NCBI GenBank assembly: GCA_025352125.1
Contig: JANXTZ010000078.1
Location: 1 to 64,000 of the forward strand
Origin: Deinococcales bacterium
GTDB taxonomy: Bacteria > Deinococcota > Deinococci > Deinococcales > JAAFIG01
Direction: 5' to 3'
DNA length: 64,000 bases
This document shows positions 42,485 through 51,333 of the stretch, in pieces (position 1 is the first letter of the stretch; each line of letters starts with the position of its first letter). The position numbers and the translations under genes were made by a program. The notes under the pieces were generated by a model. That model saw nothing but the letters and a program-made list of their open reading frames with translations, was not told the origin of the DNA and did no database searches.

Positions 42485-42655
42485 ACCGTTCGTTTTTACC
42501 GCAGCCCAGACCGAGGACGACAACGTGGCGGCAGTGGCTTGGGACTTGCCATCTCGAGGTCACTGATTGAAGCGCACGGTGGCGGGACTAAACTGGTCAA
42601 AACGGAAGTTGGAGTCTGTGTGCGCGTGACGCTGAATTTAATCATGAAGAGATGA
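42485..42655 (+). pseudogene. C-terminal fragment of a sensor histidine kinase
   Basis: The frame reads VRFYRSPDRGRQRGGSGLGL then AISRSLIEAHGG, the F and G2 boxes of a HATPase_c domain, followed by a short tail and stop at 42655. The kinase core, H-box and sensor parts are missing, so only the end of the gene remains. It abuts the decayed minus-strand gene, so the stretch 41859-42655 is a scar of lost genes. Confidence 0.75.
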
Positions 42656-42743
42656 CTTTTGTGTGGTTGACTTGAGCTTTCAAAGTTCGTAAACTTCACT
42701 TGTCTTTTATTCTCGACGCGAACATTGAAAATCTTTTGGACTA

Positions 42744-42763
42744 AACTTCTTTGCAAAGAAGTT
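42744..42763. promoter_or_regulatory. Perfect 20-bp palindrome at the MFS gene start
   Basis: AACTTCTTTG / CAAAGAAGTT (42744-42753 and 42754-42763) overlaps a TAAACT box (42742-42747) and ends 3 nt before ATG 42767. It could be a repressor operator or a hairpin hiding the start codon. Confidence 0.55.
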
Positions 42764-42766
42764 GTT

Positions 42767-43852
42767 ATGGTTTCGGCGCTCAGTGCCTTAACCAAAGGTG
42801 GTACACTGACCACCAAATTTATTCTCCAATCCGAGGGCGACCTCGTGAAATTGCAAGCCATTGAAGCCCTCGCTTCAACGGCATCTGCCTTGTTGGGCGG
42901 CGTTGCGGCAGATATATTGCCAAGACGACTTTTAATGCCGTTCACCAACGGCTTTTTGTTTGTCATCGCAATCGCTTTGGCATTCAGCGGCGACCCTATT
43001 GGGTTTTACGCCGCGTATTCGTTGGGGTCACCTCTTGGTGTGCTCCCACTCTCCGCCTGGTTTAAGGAAGCCAAGGGAGAAGACCGCTGGCCCACCAGGC
43101 TTAAAGATGGTCTCGAGAATGGAGTTGCGGTTGCGACCCCATTTATTGCCTTCGCCCTGTACCAAGTGTACGGGCGAACGGTCATTCTGATAGACGCATT
43201 GAGTTTCCTGCTCCTGGCAGTTGCCAGTGCAGTCGTACCACAAGCTCCACGAACAACCCCGCGCCAACTCAACCTTTTGGGTGCATGGCAACAAATGGTT
43301 TCAGATCGGCGCATTGTGGTCTTGTGGATTATATTGAACGTTTTATTCGCGTTTTCAGACGTGATCACAGCGTTTAATTACAAGCAAAGTGATTTCTTTG
43401 CTTCTTATCTCTCGCTCGAGACCCTCGGGCGGATCATTGCATTGTTAACCCTGATCTCGAGGACAGGTGAGGGTTCTCGAAGCATTCTATTTCAACAGAG
43501 CTTGCAAAATGCTATTTTGGTGGCAATTCTTTTGCCGGTGAGTTGTTTTGAAATTCCAACGCAAGTCAAGGCTGTTCATGCCCTTATGCTGGGAATTTCC
43601 TCGGCGACAGCTTGGTTTGGTTTATACGAACTGCTGTTGGGTGACGCGCCAACCGAAGTGGCTGGAACGTGCAATGCCTTGAACCGAGTTGGGTTTAATG
43701 TACTTTCGTTGATGGTCAAAGCACCATTAACGCTGGTCCCTGTCGCCTTGGCAGGTATTTATTTCCGCGATATCGCAAACATTGTTTCGATCATTGCGGT
43801 TACAACGTTGGTCGCTTTGGCGATATACGTTTCAACCCGTCCAAAAGAATAA
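42767..43852 (+). CDS. MFS-like transporter
   Basis: About 361 residues with ten or so hydrophobic segments. 'GGVAADILPRRLLMPFTNGF' resembles the loop 2-3 motif of MFS proteins (G.laDr..rr). The N-terminus begins inside what would be the first helix, so the gene may be slightly truncated or start upstream (in-frame codons reach 42725). Substrate unknown. It follows the histidine-kinase fragment and is closed by a strong terminator. Confidence 0.7.
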   Translation: MVSALSALTKGGTLTTKFILQSEGDLVKLQAIEALASTASALLGGVAADILPRRLLMPFTNGFLFVIAIALAFSGDPIGFYAAYSLGSPLGVLPLSAWFKEAKGEDRWPTRLKDGLENGVAVATPFIAFALYQVYGRTVILIDALSFLLLAVASAVVPQAPRTTPRQLNLLGAWQQMVSDRRIVVLWIILNVLFAFSDVITAFNYKQSDFFASYLSLETLGRIIALLTLISRTGEGSRSILFQQSLQNAILVAILLPVSCFEIPTQVKAVHALMLGISSATAWFGLYELLLGDAPTEVAGTCNALNRVGFNVLSLMVKAPLTLVPVALAGIYFRDIANIVSIIAVTTLVALAIYVSTRPKE

Positions 43853-43871
43853 ACGCTCGGGTTCAGACAGT

Positions 43872-43906
43872 GCAGGAATTGGCTTTTGGCTTATTCCTGC
43901 TTTTTT
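43872..43906 (+). terminator. Intrinsic terminator of the MFS gene
   Basis: GCAGGAAT (43872-43879), 13-nt loop, ATTCCTGC (43893-43900), then TTTTTT. The rest of the gap to 44175 has only a weak GGTTC/GAACC hairpin and no gene. Confidence 0.85.
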
Positions 43907-44175
43907 CATTTGATTTGGTAAACGGTTCGAAGATATTTTTTGAACCAAGAATTCTCCATAAACTGATGCATCAAAGTCAACCAAAACCCAATGCTCGAGC
44001 CTTACCGAATGCGAATTGCAGCTCAAAAGTGACCGTAAGTATCTTTTGTACGTTTGAACCGAGGGTTCTTGCTGGCACTGTATTGAAACGAGTTTGCGAC
44101 GCTCGAGCATTACCCGGCGATTGAATCACATCAAATGGCATTCTTGCCACGCCCTGAAAAACCCTGCAAATATTT

Positions 44176-45222
44176 TTACTTTGCGACCTGGTCGCGCCCA
44201 GCGTTCTTGGCTCGGTACAACGCCGCATCTGCCTGTGCGGTGACCTGCTCGAGACCCTGAGAATCGTCTGGGTCGTGGTAAGCCAGTCCGATGCTGACCG
44301 TGATTTGAAGCCCTGCCAAGTTGGCTTGCCGTACCGCCAGCAGCAGGCGATTGGAAGCCATGTCTGCATCGATGGGTTTGATGTTGGCAAAAAGCACCAA
44401 AAATTCTTCACCGCCCCAACGGGCAACCGAGTCCGAACCTCGAATCTGGTTTGCCAGAACAAAGGCGAGTTCGCGCAGCACCTGGTCACCACGGTCGTGA
44501 CCATGGGTGTCATTGACCAATTTGAAGTGATCGATGTCAAGAATCACGATGGCATACGGTTTGGTCAGCAGGTGGGTCTTGTCAAGTTTTGTTTGCATGG
44601 CACGTCGGTTGTTGAGTTCGGTCAACGAATCGGTGTTCGCCATGATTTCCATGGTTTTCAACGATTCCCTGATCCTCGAGAACATCCACAGAAAGCCAAT
44701 CACGATTGCGTTAAACAACAAGATGGTTATGAAAATTTCAGATTGTAAATCATTGAATTTAAACCTTGTTTGTATAGCAACAATCAGTATGACGACAATT
44801 ACGTATGCAATTGACAGAAAAGCTGCAATTGTCTCTGAAAAGGTTAGGAAAGTCATCATAAAAATGACAGAAATCCACAAAACACCGATAGAAGCTTGAC
44901 TCGATGTCATGATAAATGGAAGCGAAACGAGTGCGAAATCAACCAATTCGTAAGCGCCAAGGGTAAACATGATCAGAATCACCACGGCATTGGCTGCCGA
45001 TGCCCTCAGCTTTAAGCAAATCGCGCAGGCGAAAAACACCAACGCCATGGTCGGTAAGGCGAACAGGTCAAATCTCGAAATCCGACCTGTTGTGAACTGT
45101 AAAACCCATGGCAGCATCACGGCAAAAACCGCAATCACAAGAACCGGAATCAACACCTTGACTTGGAAAGCCTCCTGTCCCTCTGCGGGCGCGAGCCAGA
45201 ATTTCAAGTCACCCAGTTTCAT
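44176..45222 (-). CDS. Membrane diguanylate cyclase with a multi-helix sensor part
   Basis: About 348 residues. Six hydrophobic segments occupy residues 25-185, then a GGDEF domain begins 'DSLTELNNRRAMQTKLDKTH'. Active site GGEEF with an inhibitory RxxD (RGSD-SVARW-GGEEF), so it is likely active and feedback-limited. The start MKLGDLKFWLAPAEG at 45222 is chosen over 45270 because the extra residues look non-coding. The membrane part is AT-richer and has almost no CTCGAG compared with the catalytic half. Confidence 0.88.
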   Translation of the reverse strand: MKLGDLKFWLAPAEGQEAFQVKVLIPVLVIAVFAVMLPWVLQFTTGRISRFDLFALPTMALVFFACAICLKLRASAANAVVILIMFTLGAYELVDFALVSLPFIMTSSQASIGVLWISVIFMMTFLTFSETIAAFLSIAYVIVVILIVAIQTRFKFNDLQSEIFITILLFNAIVIGFLWMFSRIRESLKTMEIMANTDSLTELNNRRAMQTKLDKTHLLTKPYAIVILDIDHFKLVNDTHGHDRGDQVLRELAFVLANQIRGSDSVARWGGEEFLVLFANIKPIDADMASNRLLLAVRQANLAGLQITVSIGLAYHDPDDSQGLEQVTAQADAALYRAKNAGRDQVAK

Positions 45223-45544
45223 GTTGGCAAGTGGGCGAGACACTGCCGCATCTGATATGAACAATGCCAATTTAATTTGGGCATCATTTTCACAACCCGA
45301 AAGGCAAAACCAGACCGCGAGAACCCCGAGTTGAGGATTTCTATCCGCGATGGGTCAATGGTGAAAAATCGTGTGAACAATTGCCCGCTCCGTCTGGGAG
45401 TATTATTTTCGTATGATTTGGCTTGGCAGTTGCAGTGTACCTCGAGATTTGCAAAAGCGGCGTTCATCTTGAACTGATTCAAGAACAACGTCAAGTTTTT
45501 GCAAACCAAATCGCTGAAAGGGAAAGCCTTTTTGATGATTGCGT
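45223..45544. other. Intergenic gap upstream of the second cyclase
   Basis: About 320 bp between the cyclase start and the P450 stop. I see no gene, hairpin with T-run or repeat in it; it presumably holds the cyclase promoter, but no good -35/-10 pair stands out. Confidence 0.4.
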
Positions 45545-46840
45545 TTAGGCTCGAGCGCTTACCCTTAACTGAATTCCACCAAACGGCATTCCAGTCGCGC
45601 CAAAATAGACTTGATAGGGTTTAAACCCAGGCTCGAGCGTCAGGTCAAAACGGCGCAGAATTTGCGCGATCATGGCTTTCATCTCGACGGTCGCAAAGTT
45701 CATGCCGATACACACCCTTGGACCACCGCCAAAACCAACCAGAGCGAATTGATTTTTTTTGTCTTCCTCTCGCGGCGGCGCAAAACGGTCTGGGTCAAAA
45801 CTGGCTGGGTTTTGCCAGATGTGCGGCAACTGGTGGCTGGCGGCAATCGAATAAATCACCCTAGTTCCGGCTGGAATATGAAAGCCATTAAATTCAAAAT
45901 CTTGCACCGTGCCGCGCGGCGCGTTCGCCACGGGCGGGTACAGCCGTTCGGCTTCGGACAGCGCATAACCCAAAACTTTGAGCTGTTTGACCCCCTCGAG
46001 ATGCGGGTCTTTATCACCCAGCACCGCCGTCAGTTCGGCGCGGATTCTGGCGGTGTAGTCAGGATTTTGCGCCAGCAAGCACAGCAACCAAGCGCTCAAA
46101 CTGGTGCTGGTCTCGTGACCTGCCACCAGCAAAATGTTGGTGTGCCCCAGCAATTGCCCGTCCGATAAGGCATTGCCCGAGCCATCTCGAGCGCGTACCA
46201 ACATGCCCAGCACGTCATCGGTTGGGCTTGAGCGGCGTTGTTCGATTTGCTCGAGCAACATTTTTGAGATCGTGTCTTTGGTGGTCATGGCGGTCTGGAA
46301 GGCTTGTTCTTGGGTGGTGTCCTCGCCGTTGCCCATCAAAAGTTGTGTGAACAAGCGCCTGAACTCGTCGATTTCGGTTTGGTCAGAGAAGCCCACGAGT
46401 GCTTCCGCAGCCACGTCAAACGTGATCTTGCGGGCTTCCTCGTAGACATTGACCGTGCCCTGCTCGAGCCAACTCGAGACGTAACGGTCAATCACACGGT
46501 TCATGATTGGCAAGTAGCGGTCCATGTAATCTTGGGTGAACGCGGGATTCATCATTTTGCGTTGCGCATCGTGCGGTGCGCCGTCCATGTTCAGCAAGCC
46601 CTTGCCCATGATTTCGCCCATGATCGGCGTCCAACCCAGGTCATGCGAGAACGCCGCCCGATTCTCGAGCAGCACGAAACGGTTCGCTTCGGGTCCAACC
46701 AGATAGACCAGTTCGGTTCCGTCAAGGTTTCTGGCAAAAATTGGTCCGTGTATTTCGTAGCACTCTGCCAAAAACTGTCCAACTCGGGTCGAGTAATCTT
46801 CGGGGAAGACGGGACGCGGCAAATCTGCAACGGTTTTCAT
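45545..46840 (-). CDS. Cytochrome P450 monooxygenase (second)
   Basis: 431 residues from MKTVADLPRPVFPEDYSTRV. I-helix 'LLVAGHETSTSLSAWLL', K-helix EAER, haem loop 'ALVGFGGGPRVCIGMNFA', and 'DPDRFAPPREEDKKNQFAL' before it. The Glu-Thr pair in AGHETS and the long-chain style of the sequence resemble fatty-acid or retinoid/carotenoid hydroxylases of the CYP120/CYP102 type; substrate unknown. CAGAAT ends 6 nt ahead of the ATG. Upstream lies promoter-terminator element copy 2. Confidence 0.92.
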   Translation of the reverse strand: MKTVADLPRPVFPEDYSTRVGQFLAECYEIHGPIFARNLDGTELVYLVGPEANRFVLLENRAAFSHDLGWTPIMGEIMGKGLLNMDGAPHDAQRKMMNPAFTQDYMDRYLPIMNRVIDRYVSSWLEQGTVNVYEEARKITFDVAAEALVGFSDQTEIDEFRRLFTQLLMGNGEDTTQEQAFQTAMTTKDTISKMLLEQIEQRRSSPTDDVLGMLVRARDGSGNALSDGQLLGHTNILLVAGHETSTSLSAWLLCLLAQNPDYTARIRAELTAVLGDKDPHLEGVKQLKVLGYALSEAERLYPPVANAPRGTVQDFEFNGFHIPAGTRVIYSIAASHQLPHIWQNPASFDPDRFAPPREEDKKNQFALVGFGGGPRVCIGMNFATVEMKAMIAQILRRFDLTLEPGFKPYQVYFGATGMPFGGIQLRVSARA

Positions 46841-46925
46841 GATTGCATTCTGGCATTTGCCATGTGAATCTCGAGTGAATGGTCTTACGTTTGAAACTCG
46901 AGCCAAATCCGAAGCGACATAAAAT

Positions 46926-47010
46926 AAAAAAGACGGCTTTTTCGCCGTTGATTTATATACGATAGCACGGTATACGCTATTCGTCAAGATTATGCACTCG
47001 AGTCGGGCTG
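46926..47010 (-). promoter_or_regulatory. Promoter-terminator element, copy 2
   Basis: Minus strand: TTGACG (46987-46982), 17 bp, TATCGT (46964-46959), then hairpin ACGGC...GCCGT (46948-46933) followed by TTTTTTATTTT. Related to 28826-28920 in both sequence and layout. The predicted RNA would be only some 25-35 nt long. It also lies about 85 bp ahead of the P450 start, so an attenuator role for that gene is possible. Confidence 0.6.
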
Positions 47011-47123
47011 CACGAATTCGATCTTGTACAGTTTTAGCCTCGAGTCTCCAAGAATGAGCAGCCTTATCAGGGTTTCCTCAGTGTTGGGCTTTAACGTGAC
47101 AGCGAAGTTGAGAAGGAGAATTT

Positions 47124-47954
47124 ATGCAAAAAATGATGTTCCTGATTGGTATCGGTGTAATCCTGGCAAGTTGCAATCAACAACTTTCCAACCCTGAAAT
47201 TGGCACGCTGACCAGAGAAAACGCGGTGGCGTTCAAATCCAGCAGCGCAGAGCAGGGCAGCGATCAACTCTCAAGCGCGATGCTGAGCATTGCCGGAACC
47301 AGTGTGATTGGCGAAGCCGATTTTGATTTGCCATCCGGAAATCTTGCCAAGTGCGAACTTCCAGCCACGGGCAACAATTTGAGCGACGTTGACCTGGACA
47401 AGATTCCGGTCAAAAACGCCCGATCATTTATTTGTGCCTTCTCGAGCACGATAGGACCTGTCACCAACAGCGCCAGCGTCACGGGCAGCAGTTCACTCGA
47501 GGACAAAAACGACAACGATGCCAATGTTGGTTTCAAATACGCCACCGCACTGGCGTTTGACCTCAACTGGAACGGTAAAAAGTTAAACACCAGCGCCAAT
47601 ATCAATCTGGACATCACACCAGGCACGGGCAAGTACACAATCCTCGAGAAATCCAAATTCGTCAAAAACCTCAAAGAACTCGGTAGCGACTCGAGCATCG
47701 AATTGACGCCCGATGACGTGACCAAACCATTCAAGGGTGGCGTCATCAAATTTACTGGTGTGCAAACCCTGAAAGACGGCACGAACACGTTGGTCGTCAA
47801 CTCGAGCGGTCAAGATTTGCATTTTGGCAAAGGTTGCAGGCGCGGATTTGACGCGGGCAAAATCAATTTGACCGACGGCACGAACACGCTCGTGATTACC
47901 TTCACGGCTTGTCGCAAGTACACTGCGGTTTACAACGGGCAGCCGCTCGAGTGA
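47124..47954 (+). CDS. Lipoprotein of unknown function
   Basis: 276 residues. Signal peptide 'MMFLIGIGVILASC' with lipobox LASC and Cys at about 17. The mature part is beta-rich, with many Ser, Asn, Thr and short hydrophobic strands, plus two Cys pairs. I recognise no domain. GAGAAGGAG precedes the ATG. It converges on the Ig-like lipoprotein gene and they share a terminator. Confidence 0.7.
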   Translation: MQKMMFLIGIGVILASCNQQLSNPEIGTLTRENAVAFKSSSAEQGSDQLSSAMLSIAGTSVIGEADFDLPSGNLAKCELPATGNNLSDVDLDKIPVKNARSFICAFSSTIGPVTNSASVTGSSSLEDKNDNDANVGFKYATALAFDLNWNGKKLNTSANINLDITPGTGKYTILEKSKFVKNLKELGSDSSIELTPDDVTKPFKGGVIKFTGVQTLKDGTNTLVVNSSGQDLHFGKGCRRGFDAGKINLTDGTNTLVITFTACRKYTAVYNGQPLE

Positions 47955-47971
47955 TTCAAAAACACTCAAGT

Positions 47972-48019
47972 CAACCAAAACCCTCGAGCCACTGGAATGT
48001 GACTCGAGGGTTTTGGTTG
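47972..48019. terminator. Bidirectional terminator between two lipoprotein genes
   Basis: A perfect 17-bp stem: CAACCAAAACCCTCGAG (47972-47988) and CTCGAGGGTTTTGGTTG (48003-48019), 14-nt loop. A-rich and T-rich halves give a T-tract in either direction. The stem carries a CTCGAG in each arm. Confidence 0.8.
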
Positions 48020-48058
48020 GTGTTTAAAACGTCCAATTGAGCACTTCAAATCAAAAGT

Positions 48059-49279
48059 TTAACGATCAACGGTTGGTGCGGTATCAAACGTCCAAGCATT
48101 CGAGGCATTGTCGAGCACAATCAATGTGCCAGGTGTGGCGCTGGCTGTCTCGCCGTCTCCGGCACTGGTTGGCTCGAGGGTCACAAAGGCGCGACTAAAT
48201 TTGGTTTTCAAATCGTTTATGCCACTTGGAATTGCGGCATTGGCGGGGGCTTGGCTTTCAAACTTGAACACCCCACTGCGTCCATTGGAAGAGAACGAAC
48301 CCAGTCGGGTTGTGATCGCCGCCGCATCGGTGGCGTACACAATGTATGAGTATCCACCTGGGTTTTGGGGCAAACCCGTCCAAGCCAAACTGATACCATC
48401 GCCAGCCACGCCAAGGTTGAGGTTGGGATTGGTCAATGTCAGTTGGGCGCTGGCGCTGCTGGGCAAGCTGAACGACGTCGTGAACCGCAAGCCATCGGCA
48501 TTCATACCGAGCGTTACGTTGGCAGCGCCAGCCACAACGGGCGCGAACGTGCCGATCAAACTAGCAGAATTGGTCACATCCAATTTACCTGCACCCACCG
48601 ACTGCAACGCAATCTCGAGCACGTTATAACCACCGGCGGCAAGGTTGACAGGTCCCGCGAAAGCCGCCGCCGGTGGCAGCACTGCCGTTTTGCCCAACAA
48701 AATTTGCCCTGTGACATTGCCATTGGCATCTTGTTTTGCCAAGTACACGCCGTAAGTATGACCGGAATCTGGTGTCGGTAAATTCGCAATGCTCGAGATG
48801 GTGATGCTCGAGGCACTTGTTCCCGCATCGGTGATGGTTGCCGTGCCGCTTGGCACAATAACACTTGCAGGTACGTTCAGACTGCGTTGAGCAGGTCGAA
48901 CAAACGTCGCAAAGTTGACGGTGGCGCGTGAAGTGCTTGCCCCAACGATGGTAATGCCAGTGGCGCAATTGACCCCAGTAATGCCAAGTACGGTGACACT
49001 AAAGGCGGCGTTGCCACTGGCATCGGTGGTGGCTGTGGTTGGATTGACCGTGCAATAACGGGCATCGGACAGTGCAGACAATTTGATATTGCCCACGCCA
49101 CTGCTGCTGGCATCTACGACTTGCACACCAAGATTGACACTCGAACCCGAAGCCGCAATTTGATTGATACCACTGCTTGGGTTTAACGTGAATGTGGTGG
49201 GCAATGGGGTGCTGCTTGAGCATGATGCAAGGCTGAGGGCGGCACCGAGACCAAGAATGACTTGAAGTTGAATTCGCAT
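48059..49279 (-). CDS. Lipoprotein with bacterial Ig-like domains
   Basis: 406 residues. Signal 'VILGLGAALSLASC' with lipobox LASC. An N-terminal Ig-like (Big_1 style) domain 'SSVNLGVQVVDASSSGVGNI', '...TTDASGNAAFSVTVLG' is followed by at least two more beta-sandwich-like repeats. Very rich in Ala, Ser, Thr, Gly and low in Lys. Probably surface-exposed or periplasmic; no enzyme motif. It has few CTCGAG sites relative to its length. Confidence 0.7.
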   Translation of the reverse strand: MRIQLQVILGLGAALSLASCSSSTPLPTTFTLNPSSGINQIAASGSSVNLGVQVVDASSSGVGNIKLSALSDARYCTVNPTTATTDASGNAAFSVTVLGITGVNCATGITIVGASTSRATVNFATFVRPAQRSLNVPASVIVPSGTATITDAGTSASSITISSIANLPTPDSGHTYGVYLAKQDANGNVTGQILLGKTAVLPPAAAFAGPVNLAAGGYNVLEIALQSVGAGKLDVTNSASLIGTFAPVVAGAANVTLGMNADGLRFTTSFSLPSSASAQLTLTNPNLNLGVAGDGISLAWTGLPQNPGGYSYIVYATDAAAITTRLGSFSSNGRSGVFKFESQAPANAAIPSGINDLKTKFSRAFVTLEPTSAGDGETASATPGTLIVLDNASNAWTFDTAPTVDR

Positions 49280-49605
49280 AATAAGGTTCTCCTCATCGGA
49301 CAGTCCGAGTCATACCAACGCAAGAATCATCTTGAGTCAGGATCAAAACGGTAGTTGAGAGACGAATGGTATTGGCAGGCTAAAACGATTGACTTCGAGC
49401 GCTCAAGGTCATTCTGCTGTTTTAGAGTGCAAAACAAAATAAAAGTTCCCAAGCAGCAATCACTTCGGGTTTTGAAGGTTGAAGTGCAGTAGCAAACTGC
49501 GGGAAACAGTCGCACTTTTTTGACTGTTTCCCCGACCAAAGGGAATGGCAAAAGCACGCAATAAACTGAGGTTAACGACTTTGTGCTGGGTTGGAAACCT
49601 TGAGC
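49280..49605. other. Intergenic region with one strong hairpin
   Basis: GGGAAACAGTC (49501-49511) and GACTGTTTCCC (49522-49532) form an 11-bp perfect stem with a T-rich loop; it has no T-run after it, so it may be an operator or RNA structure. Nothing else is visible. Confidence 0.5.
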
Positions 49606-50190
49606 TTAAATTTTCTCGAGTCCAATCGCAAAAACATCGCTATTTTTGACCTCGAGTTGCAATCTCGGCAGGGGTTTGAGGGCGGGTCCTGAGACGCTCA
49701 TCCCCGCCTTTTCGGGATCGAACGCGCTGAAGTGACAGGCGCAACCGAGGATGGGATTTCCTGCCGGTGGACGGTACTTGTACGCCATTGAGGCAATCTC
49801 GGGTTTGGTTATGAAATCACAGGTGCAATTTTGATGGGTGCAGACCCTCGAGAGGGCAATCAAGTGTGTGCCGCCTCGGCTCAATCCGCCCGGTTGCGGT
49901 GTGCTGACCCGAATCAGAATGGCGGGTAACGACTGGATGCTCGAGCCAATTTTGATGGGGTAATCAAATGCTTTGGCATCGCCTGGTTGTTGCAGATCGC
50001 TGACGCGAGCGATTTTAAATTTGTTGCCCGTCTGAAAGTTTGGGGTGCCTGGAGGGGTTTTGCCCAGCAGAATGCGGTAGGAACGAATGCCAAACCAGGC
50101 AAAGAATCCTCCCGCGCCAAGCACCGGCGCGATCCACCAGAGTTCGAGCAGGTTGCGTCTCGAGATTTTTGTGGGATCATTTTCGGACAT
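49606..50190 (-). CDS. Membrane-anchored Rieske 2Fe-2S protein
   Basis: 194 residues. Tat-like 'KISRRNLLELWWIAPVLGAG' followed by a membrane helix anchors the protein; ligands are in CTHQNCTCDF and GCACHFSAFD. Resembles the Rieske subunit of a bc-type or alternative complex III. It lies 9 bp behind the CcmI-cytochrome gene but also has its own leaderless box (TAAACT, 6 nt before the ATG at 50190). Its nearness to ccm genes supports a role in respiration. Confidence 0.88.
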   Translation of the reverse strand: MSENDPTKISRRNLLELWWIAPVLGAGGFFAWFGIRSYRILLGKTPPGTPNFQTGNKFKIARVSDLQQPGDAKAFDYPIKIGSSIQSLPAILIRVSTPQPGGLSRGGTHLIALSRVCTHQNCTCDFITKPEIASMAYKYRPPAGNPILGCACHFSAFDPEKAGMSVSGPALKPLPRLQLEVKNSDVFAIGLEKI

Positions 50191-50199
50191 GATTTCAGT

Positions 50200-51333
50200 T
50201 TAAGGCTTCAACGCCGTGACGTATTTCACCAGCAAGCCGATGTCCGCACTCGAGAGTTGCGGAAAAGCTGGCATTTTCTTGTTTTTCGAGCCAAATTTGA
50301 TTTGATTGGTCACAAACGCGGCATTTTGAGCATTTTTGGAGGTTCTCAAATTGGGACCGATCTGTCCTTGGGCTTCGCTGCCGTGGCATCCGGCACAATT
50401 GGTGGCGAAAAGTTTCACGGCTGGATCAGAGGCGCTCAGGCGTTTTCTGGCGGCGCTCATGAGTTGCGTGATGCGTGGGCTTCCAGTGTCGCCCGTGATT
50501 TTTTGGTATTCCTTCCAGGCATTCAAAGCGCCTTGCGGATCATTTTTGGAACTGAACAAAATATTGCCAATGGTCATCCAGGCTTCGCTCGAGGGTGGTT
50601 TGAGTTTGGTGGCGGCGCGTAACAACGCCAGCGATTGATCGAGCAATTTGGGGTCTTGCGCACTGGCAAAAAACAAAATTTGCCCGTAACGCGCCAGCGC
50701 CGTCACGTTTTTGGGTTCTTGGCGCAGCACCTCGCCGTAAGCATTGGCGGCACGGTTGTAATCCTGAATCTCCCAAGCCAGTTGCCCGTACTCGAGCAGC
50801 GTGACAGCTTGGGCGCTGCCGGCTTTGGCTTGCGCGTTCAAGACAGCCTCGAGGGATTTGAGTTTCGCGGCGTTCTCGTAATCTTTGGCTTCCTGCGGAC
50901 GCAACGCTAGACGCTCCAAGCCAGGCACAACAAAGACGTTTGCCAGCGCTCCAGCCAGCGCCAACGCCGTCAGAGAACCCAGCACAAAACCCAACGACGT
51001 GCGTCTGCGGGTTTGTACTGGTGCGGGCGCTAAATCCTCGAGTTTCTCGAGGATCAAGGCGGCTCGGGTTTCGTCACGCAGCCGCAAACGCGGGTAATCG
51101 CTGTCCTCGATCAGACCAAGCTTGTGATCTCGCTCGAGTTCCTTGATTTGTTTGAACAGCGCGTCACGTTCGTCTTCAAGTTCGACCCGAGCGTTGTCGG
51201 TAGGCGCAAGTTCGCTTGAGGTGTTGATGATTGGACGAACGGCGTAAAACACCAGACCAAGCGCGACCAACACGCCCAAAATTCCAAAAACGATGCCTAA
51301 AATAAAATCCCACCTCTCGAGCGACCACTCACA
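50200..51333 (-). CDS. ccmI: CcmI-like TPR protein fused to a cytochrome c domain; start unclear
   Basis: About 378 residues. A membrane helix 'FILGIVFGILGVLVALGLVF', a charged coiled-coil stretch 'ELEDERDALFKQIKELERDH' and a second helix ('LGFVLGSLTALALAGALANV') match CcmI/CycH; TPR-like repeats follow ('LLEYGQLAWEIQDYNRAANA', 'EPKNVTALARYGQILFFAS'). The last 90 residues are a class I cytochrome c with CAGCH and 'GQIGPNLRTS'; this fusion is uncommon. No ATG or GTG occurs in frame until inside the first helix (TTG 51279); the frame abuts the ccmH stop with a TTG-TGA-G sequence, so a +1 shift from ccmH or a non-standard start is possible. Confidence 0.75.
   Translation of the reverse strand, partial: CEWSLERWDFILGIVFGILGVLVALGLVFYAVRPIINTSSELAPTDNARVELEDERDALFKQIKELERDHKLGLIEDSDYPRLRLRDETRAALILEKLEDLAPAPVQTRRRTSLGFVLGSLTALALAGALANVFVVPGLERLALRPQEAKDYENAAKLKSLEAVLNAQAKAGSAQAVTLLEYGQLAWEIQDYNRAANAYGEVLRQEPKNVTALARYGQILFFASAQDPKLLDQSLALLRAATKLKPPSSEAWMTIGNILFSSKNDPQGALNAWKEYQKITGDTGSPRITQLMSAARKRLSASDPAVKLFATNCAGCHGSEAQGQIGPNLRTSKNAQNAAFVTNQIKFGSKNKKMPAFPQLSSADIGLLVKYVTALKP

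Noticed and set aside
47264-47800. 178-codon minus-strand frame in the lipoprotein gene
   Set aside because: The plus strand has a signal peptide, lipobox and ribosome site; the reverse frame has none.
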